From: Bacillota bacterium
GTDB lineage: Bacteria > Bacillota > Clostridia > Acetivibrionales > DUMC01
Length of the DNA stretch: 44,320 nt
Assembly: GCA_013314855.1 (NCBI GenBank)
Contig: JABUEW010000023.1
Location: forward strand, 1 to 44,320
Reading direction: 5' to 3'
Shown: positions 1 through 6,429 of the stretch, piece by piece
How positions within the stretch are numbered: position 1 is the stretch's first letter
Layout: every line of letters starts with the position of its first letter
Notes under the pieces: model-generated
Told to the model about the DNA's origin: nothing
What the model saw: the letters and a program-made list of their open reading frames with translations, nothing else
The model's database searches: none
Translations under genes and position numbers: made by a program

Positions 1-358
1 ATTTTGAAGGAACATATTTATAAGTTATACCTTCAAATTCAAAATCAGAAAATCTTTTCGAAGAGGATACATATATTTCGTAAAACACCTGATTGGATAT
101 TCCCATATATTCGAAAGCAGAATGATGCGATATATAAGCAGTTTCATTTATTGCACAGGCAATATGATACTTTGTAGCTATAACCTGTCCGTCAGCTATG
201 TTAATGCAAGTATAAAGGTTGTTTCTGATTTTTTTTACAAACCCCTTTTTAGAAAGTCTTAACACAAGAGAAGAAGCAGTTTTTTTATTGCCTACAAGAT
301 TGCATACATCGTTCAAAGTAAAAGTAGTCATTTTTGAAAGCTCTGCATATCCGACCAT
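1..358 (-). CDS. AbiEi-type antitoxin / winged-helix regulator, partial (3' end outside window)
   Basis: The minus strand is open from an ATG at 358 to the window edge (119 codons, no stop), preceded by a strong AGAGGTGAT ribosome binding site at about 363-371. The first 60 residues read as a small winged-helix domain (TLNDVCNLVGNKKTASSLVLR, then KKGFVKKIRNNLYT), followed by a stretch containing YISHHSAFEYMGIS. This arrangement, a helix-turn-helix followed by a Y-x-S-x-x-S-A-x-x-x-x-G motif, is known from the AbiEi antitoxins of type IV toxin-antitoxin and abortive-infection systems. AbiEi represses its own operon and counteracts the nucleotidyltransferase AbiEii. A partner abiEii gene would be expected just beyond the left edge, but it cannot be seen. 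The family call is from motif reading only; a related transcriptional regulator without a toxin is the alternative. Confidence 0.7.
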   Translation of the reverse strand, partial: MVGYAELSKMTTFTLNDVCNLVGNKKTASSLVLRLSKKGFVKKIRNNLYTCINIADGQVIATKYHIACAINETAYISHHSAFEYMGISNQVFYEIYVSSSKRFSDFEFEGITYKYVPSK

Positions 359-442
359 GTAATCACCTCTTTAAACCAAGCGATATTTTCTTTGATTATA
401 AAGATTTTCAGCCAAATTTTAAATAATTATATTATTTCTTTA

Positions 443-470
443 AATATATCACGTTATTCTTTATTTGCAA
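443..470 (-). promoter_or_regulatory. Putative sigma-A promoter for the AbiEi-like gene
   Basis: Read on the minus strand, TTGCAA (465-470) is followed after 16 bases by TATATT (443-448), about 85 bases upstream of the ATG at 358. The match is fair and the surrounding DNA is very AT-rich, so chance matches are likely. Confidence 0.35.
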
Positions 471-520
471 AGGTATTTTTGAAAAAATTAAAGTGGAAGT
501 AGTAAATAAAACTTGCAGGC

Positions 521-775
521 TTATTCGCGCTCCCGCGGCTGCCGTATCTTTAAGGTGATTTTCAGATAGTCGTTATAATCCTTTCCTCTCTTCGGCGGTT
601 CGTCGGAAACGGCATAGATGGACGGAAGGATAGTCTTGATAGTTTTTGCCGCCAGCCGTCCAGCCATGTCGTTGTCTGTCCAGGTGTAAAGCGATTTCCT
701 TAATTTGCGGGAAGTCTTTTAAGTATTGCATGAGTGCAGCGGGTGGGGTGCTTTCCGCAAACCCCATCCTCGCCG
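521..775 (-). pseudogene. Frameshifted C-terminal remnant of a mobile-element TOPRIM (DUF3991-like) protein
   Basis: On the minus strand one frame ends with the residues ALMQYLKDFPQIKEIALHLD and another continues NDMAGRLAAKTI ... GKDYNDYL before a stop at 521-523. Read together they form the tail of a TOPRIM-fold protein: the expected run is LHLDNDMAGR, the acidic motif of the domain. The two halves are out of register because GACA is duplicated (GACAGACAAC instead of GACAAC, near 672-681), a 4-base insertion. Upstream of about 775 the homology is lost. Proteins of this type are carried by integrative conjugative elements of Firmicutes, and the stretch is visibly richer in G+C than its surroundings. 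With the adjacent integrase tail it marks a decayed element. The exact family name is inference from motifs. Confidence 0.6.
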
Positions 776-824
776 GAAGGCAGCCGGTCTGTCATAATAG
801 ACTGGAAAGCAAAAGGATGTATGT

Positions 825-885
825 CTATTGGATGTCAAGGGTCAAGATGAACTCGCTTACGCTCACCCTTGAGATCCTCCAATAG
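825..885. repeat. Long interrupted inverted repeat between two element remnants
   Basis: CTATTGGA-TG-TCAAGGGT (825-842) is mirrored by ACCCTTGA-GATCC-TCCAATAG (865-885). Each arm has two 8-base perfect blocks with a small unequal internal loop, and 22 bases separate the arms. It lies between the TOPRIM remnant and the integrase remnant and has no downstream U-run, so it does not look like a terminator. It may be a structural or recombination site of the former element. Confidence 0.6.
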
Positions 886-894
886 AGTGCATAG

Positions 895-1065
895 ATGATG
901 GCAAATGAAGTATCTATGGAGCGTATCAGAGATTGGGTTGGTCATAGCGACATCCGGACAACGGTTAACATCTATGGGCATCTGGAATACCAATCAAAGA
1001 AAAAGACAGCAAAGATTATCGAAAAGTCTTTGCCTTTTAAAAAGGTAGGAGCCGCTAATGTTTAG
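895..1065 (+). pseudogene. C-terminal fragment of a tyrosine-recombinase integrase
   Basis: The frame entered at ATG 895 or 898 and closed by TAG at 1063-1065 encodes 55-56 residues including ERIRDWVGHSDIRTTVNIYG and ending SKKKTAKIIEKSLPF and a few more residues. This is the end of a phage-type integrase: the second box-II histidine lies in VGHSDIRTT and the nucleophilic tyrosine in NIYGHLEY. The upstream catalytic R-x-x-H region is missing and a TAG lies just before the fragment, so it is a remnant. No ribosome binding site is evident. The stop lies 17 bases from the 3' CCA of a tRNA-Ser gene, the classic position of an integrase next to its attachment site. With the TOPRIM remnant to its left it shows that an integrative element once sat here and was largely deleted. 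Confidence 0.8.
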
Positions 1066-1082
1066 TATTAACAGCTCCATGA

Positions 1083-1170
1083 TGGCGGAGGGTTAGGGAT
1101 TTGAACCCTAGATACCTTGCGGTACACTGGTTTTCGAGACCAGCTCCTTCAGCCTCTCGGACAACCCTCC
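1083..1170 (-). tRNA. tRNA-Ser (anticodon CGA)
   Basis: The minus strand folds as a type II tRNA: acceptor GGAGGGT pairs with the 3' ACCCTCC, the anticodon stem CTGGT/ACCAG closes the loop CTCGAAA (anticodon CGA, codon UCG), there is a variable arm, and the T arm contains GGTTCAAATCC. CCA is encoded at 1083-1085. It lies between an integrase fragment and the tadA region; clustering of tRNA-Ser genes with tadA is common in Firmicutes. Its 3' end is the likely attachment site of the decayed element. Confidence 0.93.
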
Positions 1171-1192
1171 AAGTTAAATTATCTAAGTGACC

Positions 1193-1214
1193 CGGATAGA
1201 ACTCGGATAGAACA
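1193..1214. repeat. Tandem duplication of an 11-base unit
   Basis: CGGATAGAACT at 1193-1203 is followed directly by CGGATAGAACA at 1204-1214. It is short and of unknown meaning; it lies between an intact tRNA-Ser gene and a truncated one. Confidence 0.7.
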
Positions 1215-1304
1215 GCTCAAAAATTCATTTCTATTCGAACTCCAAGGTCAGTAGAAACTGCATAAAATCAAGGTTTTCGGCTGCAAGACTTCCCCATTGC
1301 CCAA

Positions 1305-1348
1305 CACATTTCGAGTCGTGCGCCTTAGACCAGCTCAGCCATCTCTCC
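1305..1348 (-). pseudogene. 5' half of a second tRNA-Ser (CGA), 3' half lost
   Basis: From 1348 downward the minus strand reads GGAGAGATGGCTGAGCTGG, then TCTAAGGCGCACGACTCGAAAT: the acceptor 5' strand, D arm and anticodon loop of a type II tRNA with anticodon CGA. After the anticodon loop the expected stem (ATCGTG) is replaced by ATGTGTTGGGCAATGGGG, and no matching variable arm, T arm or CTCTCC acceptor strand follows. It lies about 90 bases downstream of tadA in the same direction, so it is probably the original host gene, cut by recombination at or near the anticodon stem. Alternatively it is an element-borne tRNA fragment. Confidence 0.65.
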
Positions 1349-1437
1349 GCGTAAATGCATAATCCTATATTAGTATTAATTACAGAAGAAAACAATGAAC
1401 CTTACTGCACTATTTTAACACATGGAAGAGATACAAA

Positions 1438-1932
1438 TCAACAGGTAACTTTGGCTTTTTCCCTCAATTCTTTGAAAAAATTCTTAAGTATTGAGGAACA
1501 CTCTTCTTCCATAATACCATATACAACATTTACCTTATGGTTAAATTTTTCTATGCCCAGTATGTCAATTACAGAACCAACAGCACCTGCTTTTGGGTCT
1601 GCGGTTCCAATATATACTGTCCTTATCCTAGCCTGTATAAGCGCTCCTGCACACATGACGCATGGTTCAAGGGTTACATACATGTCACAATCATTAAGCC
1701 TCCACAAACCAAGTTTTTTACATGCTTTTTTTATAGCGCTTATTTCAGCATGGAGGGTTGCATCATTTTTCAACTCCCTTTCATTGTGGGCCCTGGCTAT
1801 TATATTATTATCTTTAACAATTATTGCACCAATAGGAACTTCTTCCTTTTTATATGCTTTTAAAGCTTCTTTGTAAGCTTCATTCATAAACCGTTCATGG
1901 TATTTATGGTCATGTATTTTATTATAAGCCAA
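1438..1932 (-). CDS. tadA: tRNA-specific adenosine deaminase TadA
   Basis: TadA converts the wobble adenosine 34 of tRNA-Arg(ACG) to inosine in the cytoplasm. The 164-residue protein has the zinc-dependent cytidine/adenosine deaminase signature: H61-A-E63 (zinc ligand and proton-shuttling glutamate) and P90-C91-V-M-C94-A-G, with the two cysteine ligands. Length fits the family. The start is taken as TTG at 1930-1932, preceded by GGAGGATGAGG; the next in-frame ATG (residue 16, MNEAYKEAL) lines up with the start of many homologues and is an alternative. Downstream on the same strand lie a truncated and an intact tRNA-Ser gene. In many Firmicutes tadA is followed by tRNA-Ser, the SRP RNA gene and dnaX; here that order has been broken by the integrated element. 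Confidence 0.95.
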   Translation of the reverse strand: MAYNKIHDHKYHERFMNEAYKEALKAYKKEEVPIGAIIVKDNNIIARAHNERELKNDATLHAEISAIKKACKKLGLWRLNDCDMYVTLEPCVMCAGALIQARIRTVYIGTADPKAGAVGSVIDILGIEKFNHKVNVVYGIMEEECSSILKNFFKELREKAKVTC

Positions 1933-2139
1933 ACTTTATCCTCATCCTCCTGTTTCATCATCTCGCGTATTAATCAATTTAAAGATTGTCTTAAAAAGAT
2001 TATACCTTTTAGAAGCAGATTCAGGCAATAGTTAACTGACCTCAAGATTAATTTTAAAACGGTTTATCCATATTGTCAAAACTTTTTAAATCTAAATTTC
2101 TTATTCGAATTTTTGCATTGAAAACTGTTTTCAAATATT

Positions 2140-2173
2140 AAAAAAATACCCCCAACTTTTTGCAGGGGTGTTT
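2140..2173 (-). terminator. Rho-independent terminator for the small gene at 2226-2471
   Basis: On the minus strand AAACACCCC pairs with GGGGGTATTT (one G-U pair) around the loop TGCAAAAAGTT and is followed by a run of seven T. It lies about 55 bases past the stop of the small minus-strand gene. Confidence 0.75.
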
Positions 2174-2225
2174 ATCATATTTTGTGTTATCTTGTTTTGT
2201 TAACTTAGTTTATTTCATTTTCGTG

Positions 2226-2471
2226 CTATTTGCTATTTCTATTTCTATTTATATTGCTTTTACTTGTCTTTAGAGCCTCTCTATATACATAGTTACAATA
2301 TGAGGCTTTTTGAGTATTTTGAGAATTTTTATATTCCTCCTTATTTAAATTTTCCGCAGATTTTTGAGGAATATTTTCTGTTTCAAAATCATACATGCGG
2401 ATTTTTCTTTGGTTGATCGAAAAAGGGTTAGGATGTTTTTTTGTGAGTTCAAGTAGTTCTCTGTAATTCAT
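2226..2471 (-). CDS. Small hypothetical protein (81 aa)
   Basis: The start is placed at ATG 2469-2471 because AAAGGAGG lies at the right distance upstream; an open frame reaching 2525 has no such site. The product begins MNYRELLELTKKHPNPFSIN, is hydrophilic, rich in Asn, Lys, Glu and Ser, with no signal peptide or membrane segment, and ends in a basic tail (NINRNRNSK). It is not recognised as any known family. A perfect ribosome binding site and its own terminator (2140-2173) argue that it is expressed as a single-gene unit. The C-terminal half looks disordered. A small sporulation- or spore-coat-type protein is possible but nothing in the sequence proves it. Confidence 0.6.
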   Translation of the reverse strand: MNYRELLELTKKHPNPFSINQRKIRMYDFETENIPQKSAENLNKEEYKNSQNTQKASYCNYVYREALKTSKSNINRNRNSK

Positions 2472-2734
2472 ATTAAAACCTCCTTTATACTTGTATATTT
2501 GTAAATTTGAAGTGCAAGTATGCACTTAAATTCATCATAACTTAGTGTCATTCCGGAATTTTTTAGTCTTCCAACTTATTACGCAGCTTAATTATGTTCT
2601 AATATATTATATTAAACGAGTTAAAAATTGTTGAATTTATGTAAACAAAAGAGGTATTAAAACTGAATTGAAATAAATATAACAATAAATATAACAACAT
2701 AGCATAAAATCTTTATTTTCTTATCATCATAGTT

Positions 2735-2740
2735 TATAAT
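2735..2740 (+). promoter_or_regulatory. Possible -10 element for the 2794-5969 gene set
   Basis: A perfect TATAAT lies 54 bases before the ATG at 2794; the hexamer 17 bases upstream (TTTATT at 2712) is a poor -35. The rest of the 320-base gap 2472-2793 is AT-rich and holds no gene I can see. Confidence 0.3.
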
Positions 2741-2793
2741 TATGTTTAACATTAACTTACCGGATTTTTAAAGAATGGGGGGGCATAATATAC

Positions 2794-4170
2794 ATGGATA
2801 ATAATTTCCTTTACATTGGTGATAGGGTAGAAATATTTGTAGATACTTGGCTTATAGATAAAATGGATAATGTTTGTCTTAAACTGCATCGACCCGAAAA
2901 AAGAGAGATAGTCTTAAGAATGGATAAAAGTTGGGAAGGAAGATGCAGCGGAATATATGTTACAGTATTCAAAGATGAGGATAAAATAAAGATGTACTAT
3001 AGAGGATTAACTCTCTCCGATATATCGCAAGAACAGGTAACATGTTATGCAGAGAGCAGCAATGGTGTTGATTTTATCCGTCCATCATTGGGATTATATG
3101 AGTTTGAGGGGTCAAAAGATAACAATATTGTTTTAAAGGGTAAGGATTCTCATAACTTCGCTCCTTTTAAGGACGAAAACCCGGATGCGGTTCCCGGACA
3201 AAAATATAAAGCGCTGGGAGGATTACCGCCTGAAGGCCTTACAGCATATTGCTCGGCTGATGGAATACAGTGGTCAAAGATGCGTGAAGAACCTGTTATA
3301 ACTAAAGGAGAACTGGATTCACACAATATTGCATTCTGGGATACTGTAAAAAGACTCTACAGGTGTTACTCAAGATATTTCCAGAAAGTTGAAGATAAAG
3401 ACCTATGCAGTAATATGAATAGCCTTTGTAGGGCTATACAAAGTTCATCCTCAAAGGATTTTTTAAACTGGGATACGCCACAGCCCAATATTTATACGGG
3501 AAATGTACCGTGGGAGCAATTTTATACAAATTCCACCGTACAGTGTCCAGGAGCACCTCATATTTATCTTTCATTTCCCAAAAGATTTATACCAAAAAGA
3601 AAAAAGGTAAAGGAACACCTGGTAGATGGGGTATCCGATGCCGTGTTTATGAGCAGTAGAGATGGAATTCACTGGGACCGTACATTTATGGAAGGATGGG
3701 TAAGACCAGGGCCTGATATAAGAAACTGGACCGACCGAAACAACATGGTGGCATGGGGAATAGTTCAAACTTCTTCCGATGAGTTTTCAATGTATATTAG
3801 TGAACATTACAGGTGGGAAGATGCATATATACGAAGAATGACAATAAGGCGGCATGGCTTTGGTTCAGTAAATGCCGGCTGGAAAGTCGGAAGCTTTATA
3901 ACACATCCGGTCGTCTTTAAAGGGAAAAACCTGGTATTGAATTACTCAACTTCTGCAGCAGGATTTATAAGGGTTGAATTGCAGGATGAATCAGGTAGGA
4001 CAATCCCGGGATTCGGCTTTGAAGATATGGAAGAATTGTACGGAGATGAACTCGATGGGATAGTGCATTGGAAGTGCGGTTCGGACATCTCCGTGCTTGC
4101 GGGGAAACCAATCAGGATTGCTTTTAAGATGAAAGATGCGGATATATTTGCTCTATGTACAAGAGGGTGA
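2794..4170 (+). CDS. Cytosolic glycosidase-like beta-propeller protein (GH32/GH43-like fold)
   Basis: The 458-residue protein starts at ATG 2794 behind a run of seven G. It opens with the segment VEIFVDTWLIDKMDNVCLKL and repeatedly shows propeller-blade motifs: KDEDKIKMYYRG, YCSADGIQWSKM, VKRLYRCYSRY, MSSRDGIHWDR. The S-x-D-G-x-x-W pattern is typical of five-bladed propellers related to glycoside hydrolase families 32, 43 and 68. The C-terminal 110 residues (GKNLVLNYSTSAAGFIRVEL) resemble a beta-sandwich end domain. There is no signal peptide, so it probably acts in the cytoplasm on imported saccharides. It leads a set with a PLP enzyme and a RidA protein, 77 and 153 bases apart. Catalytic carboxylates cannot be assigned by eye; substrate is unknown. 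Confidence 0.6.
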   Translation: MDNNFLYIGDRVEIFVDTWLIDKMDNVCLKLHRPEKREIVLRMDKSWEGRCSGIYVTVFKDEDKIKMYYRGLTLSDISQEQVTCYAESSNGVDFIRPSLGLYEFEGSKDNNIVLKGKDSHNFAPFKDENPDAVPGQKYKALGGLPPEGLTAYCSADGIQWSKMREEPVITKGELDSHNIAFWDTVKRLYRCYSRYFQKVEDKDLCSNMNSLCRAIQSSSSKDFLNWDTPQPNIYTGNVPWEQFYTNSTVQCPGAPHIYLSFPKRFIPKRKKVKEHLVDGVSDAVFMSSRDGIHWDRTFMEGWVRPGPDIRNWTDRNNMVAWGIVQTSSDEFSMYISEHYRWEDAYIRRMTIRRHGFGSVNAGWKVGSFITHPVVFKGKNLVLNYSTSAAGFIRVELQDESGRTIPGFGFEDMEELYGDELDGIVHWKCGSDISVLAGKPIRIAFKMKDADIFALCTRG

Positions 4171-4247
4171 GGATACTGTCATACTTGTCATCTTATTAAA
4201 ATCTTATTAAATTATACAATTTTAACGGCACAGAAAGAGGTGATAAT

Positions 4248-5351
4248 ATGTTTTCTGATATTGATACTCCTTCATTAATAGTTGACATTGAAAAAGTCAA
4301 AAGAAATTTAAAAAGCATGGCCGATTATACCAAAGCATCACAGTGCAACTTAAGGCCCCATGTTAAAACCCACAAAATCCCTGAACTTGCAAAACTCCAG
4401 CTTGAATATGGCGCTACGGGAATTACATGTGCTAAATTGTCCGAGGCTGAAGTAATGGCTGATGCAGGTATATCAGATATATTTATTGCTTATCCCGTGG
4501 TAGGGGCAAAAAAAATCGAAAGAGTTGTAAACCTTGCAAGCAGAATACGGCTCATAGTAGGTGTCGACAGCGAGGAAGGTGCACTGGCACTGTCTGAGGC
4601 TGCTCAAAAAGAAGGAATAACATTGGAAGTGAGAATGGAAATTGATATTGGCCTTAAACGTACGGGCGTACCTTATGAAAAGGCGGTTTCCTTCGGTAAA
4701 TGGCTCAATGGATTGCCCGGTATTTCATTAACAGGAATATATGCTTACAGGGGGTTGATATCTAAAAACGACGGAGCAGATGGAGGTGACCTTTCCGGAA
4801 GGCAGGAAGGTGAAGAGCTTTACCAGGTTGCTAAGAGATTGAGAGATGGGGGAATAGATATAAGGGATGTTAGTGGAGGTTCTACTCCTACAGGGAGATA
4901 TGTAGCAAAGGTGAAAGGGATTACTGAAATAAGGCCGGGTACATATATATTCAATGATATGATGCAGGTAAAGAACAAAACAGTATCAATTGAAGATTGC
5001 GCAGCTTCAGTGTTAGTAACAGTTGTAAGCACTCCATGTGATGAATATGCTGTTATTGACGGGGGAAGCAAGGCATTTTCAACAGATGTACCTTTAAAAA
5101 CAGCTCCGTATTTTTTTGATGGATACGGAAGTATTGTAGGAAATGATGACCTGGTTTTCAAGACGCTCTATGAAGAACATGGAATTGTTGTAAGCAGGTC
5201 CGGTAAAACAGGATTAAAGCCGGGTGATAGGCTTTTAATTATTCCAAACCATATATGCCCCACTGTTAATCTTTACAACCATGTTTATTTTTTTGAGGAG
5301 CACCAGAAATTACGCAAAGTTAATGTTGAAGCCAGAGGTAAGTTATATTAG
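4248..5351 (+). CDS. Fold-type III PLP enzyme: D-threonine aldolase / D-serine dehydratase family
   Basis: The 367-residue protein (RBS AGAGGTGAT, ATG 4248) begins DTPSLIVDIEKVKRNL and carries RPHVKTHK, whose K40 matches the Schiff-base lysine of the alanine-racemase-fold D-threonine aldolase / eukaryotic-type D-serine dehydratase family. The C-terminal domain has IPNHICPTVNL, with H335 and C337 as the H-x-C metal ligands of that family. Expected chemistry is metal-assisted cleavage of D-threonine-like beta-hydroxy amino acids or dehydration of D-serine. It lies between a propeller glycosidase-like gene and a ridA-like gene. D-serine dehydration yields 2-aminoacrylate, the known RidA substrate, so a dehydratase-type activity is the more attractive guess; sequence alone does not separate the two. 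Confidence 0.85.
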   Translation: MFSDIDTPSLIVDIEKVKRNLKSMADYTKASQCNLRPHVKTHKIPELAKLQLEYGATGITCAKLSEAEVMADAGISDIFIAYPVVGAKKIERVVNLASRIRLIVGVDSEEGALALSEAAQKEGITLEVRMEIDIGLKRTGVPYEKAVSFGKWLNGLPGISLTGIYAYRGLISKNDGADGGDLSGRQEGEELYQVAKRLRDGGIDIRDVSGGSTPTGRYVAKVKGITEIRPGTYIFNDMMQVKNKTVSIEDCAASVLVTVVSTPCDEYAVIDGGSKAFSTDVPLKTAPYFFDGYGSIVGNDDLVFKTLYEEHGIVVSRSGKTGLKPGDRLLIIPNHICPTVNLYNHVYFFEEHQKLRKVNVEARGKLY

Positions 5352-5504
5352 ATAATACTATATCAAGTTAAACATATTATATTTTTTATTTTGATTTAGT
5401 ATTATATAAGATTTAGTATTATAATTAGTATATACATACCGGAATTATATTATAAGTTGTATGGATAGGTTATATAAATTCATCTTTTAAGGGGTGAAAG
5501 AGAA

Positions 5505-5969
5505 ATGTGTATTTATGAAAGAATGAAAGAATTGGGAATTGAACTTCCTAAACCTGCTATACCCATGGGAGTATATTTCCCTGCCAAAGAGTTTGGAGAA
5601 AAATTTGTTTATATCTCAGGGCAGGGTCCTATTGTTGATGGCAAACCTTTATATGTGGGTAAAGTAGGAAAGGAATTGTCCCTGGAAGAAGGGCAAAAAG
5701 CAGCATATGCATGTATGCTGAATATTTTAAGCGTACTTAATGAAAAGATAAAAGACCTTAATAGGATTAAAAGTGTAGTAAAAATTCTGGGATTTGTAGC
5801 GTGTACCGATGACTTTTACGATCAGCCCAAAGTAATTAATGCAGCCTCACAGTTGCTTGTTGATATCTTTGGAGAAGAAATCGGCAAAGCTTCAAGATCC
5901 GCTGTTGGGACTAATGTATTGCCGAGCAATATACCTGTAGAAATTGAAGCCCTTTTTGAAATCAAGTAA
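5505..5969 (+). CDS. RidA/YjgF-family protein (enamine/imine deaminase-like)
   Basis: The 154-residue protein (RBS AAGGGGTGA, ATG 5505) has the RidA fold signatures: VYISGQGPIVDGKPLYVGKV near residues 43-62, and ASRSAVGTNVLPSNIPVEIE near the end, where R131 matches the conserved arginine that binds the carboxylate of the imine. RidA proteins are cytoplasmic trimers that hydrolyse reactive enamines/imines released by PLP enzymes. It is longer than archetypal RidA (about 128 residues) because of an N-terminal extension, as in the YjgF-like subgroup often linked with amino-acid enzymes. It follows the fold-III PLP enzyme by 153 bases, which supports disposal of its unstable product. Confidence 0.85.
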   Translation: MCIYERMKELGIELPKPAIPMGVYFPAKEFGEKFVYISGQGPIVDGKPLYVGKVGKELSLEEGQKAAYACMLNILSVLNEKIKDLNRIKSVVKILGFVACTDDFYDQPKVINAASQLLVDIFGEEIGKASRSAVGTNVLPSNIPVEIEALFEIK

Positions 5970-6059
5970 CTGGTAACACGAAATAGATTATCTGGTTGGA
6001 TAAGGAAATGCTTATGGGAAGGAGAATATATGATATAGTATAAGTATTTTATTATACAT

Positions 6060-6107
6060 AAGGGGATCATTTTCATTTTTTATTTAAAGAATGATCCCCT
6101 TTTTTTG
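6060..6107 (+). terminator. Strong rho-independent terminator
   Basis: AAGGGGATCATT (6060-6071) pairs perfectly with AATGATCCCCTT (6090-6101) and is followed by further T. It ends the 2794-5969 gene set and, being nearly symmetric with A-rich DNA at its left foot, may also stop minus-strand transcription from the tRNA-Arg gene. Confidence 0.9.
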
Positions 6108-6145
6108 AAAATATATCCTTAAACACATACCTGAGGGTTTTTACC

Positions 6146-6222
6146 TGGTGCGCCCAAAGGGATTCGAACCCCCGGCCTGCGGTTTAGGAAACCGACGCTC
6201 TATCCTGCTGAGCTATGGGCGC
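6146..6222 (-). tRNA. tRNA-Arg (anticodon CCU)
   Basis: The minus strand reads GCGCCCA at the 5' end, D arm GCTC...GAGC, anticodon arm TCGGT-TTCCTAA-ACCGC (anticodon CCT, codon AGG; the outermost stem pair is a mismatch), T arm GGGGG-TTCGAAT-CCCTT (the inner stem pairs include G-T), acceptor TGGGCGC, then A and an encoded CCA at 6146-6148. It is a single gene next to a strong terminator. Confidence 0.93.
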
Positions 6223-6429
6223 ATATAAAATAATTTCTACAAAATAATTATAGAATGGAATTAGACGTTTGTCAACCGTTTTGAGAATACTTCGGCTTAA
6301 AGATAACGTTTTATATTAATAAAGGGATGCAGCCTTATTCATATTGATTTTGCAAACCTGTATAGTGTATAATTCTTACATTGGATTTTTTGTTTCATAT
6401 GTACAATGCCAGGAGGGGAACAAAAAGAA

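Noticed and set aside
573-767. Open frame of 64 codons on the minus strand as an intact small gene
   Set aside because: Its first half is a TOPRIM tail and the rest is out of frame with the true continuation; there is no ribosome binding site.
1355-1876. Open frame of 173 codons on the plus strand
   Set aside because: It is antisense to tadA, whose deaminase motifs are unmistakable; the plus-strand product has no recognisable features.
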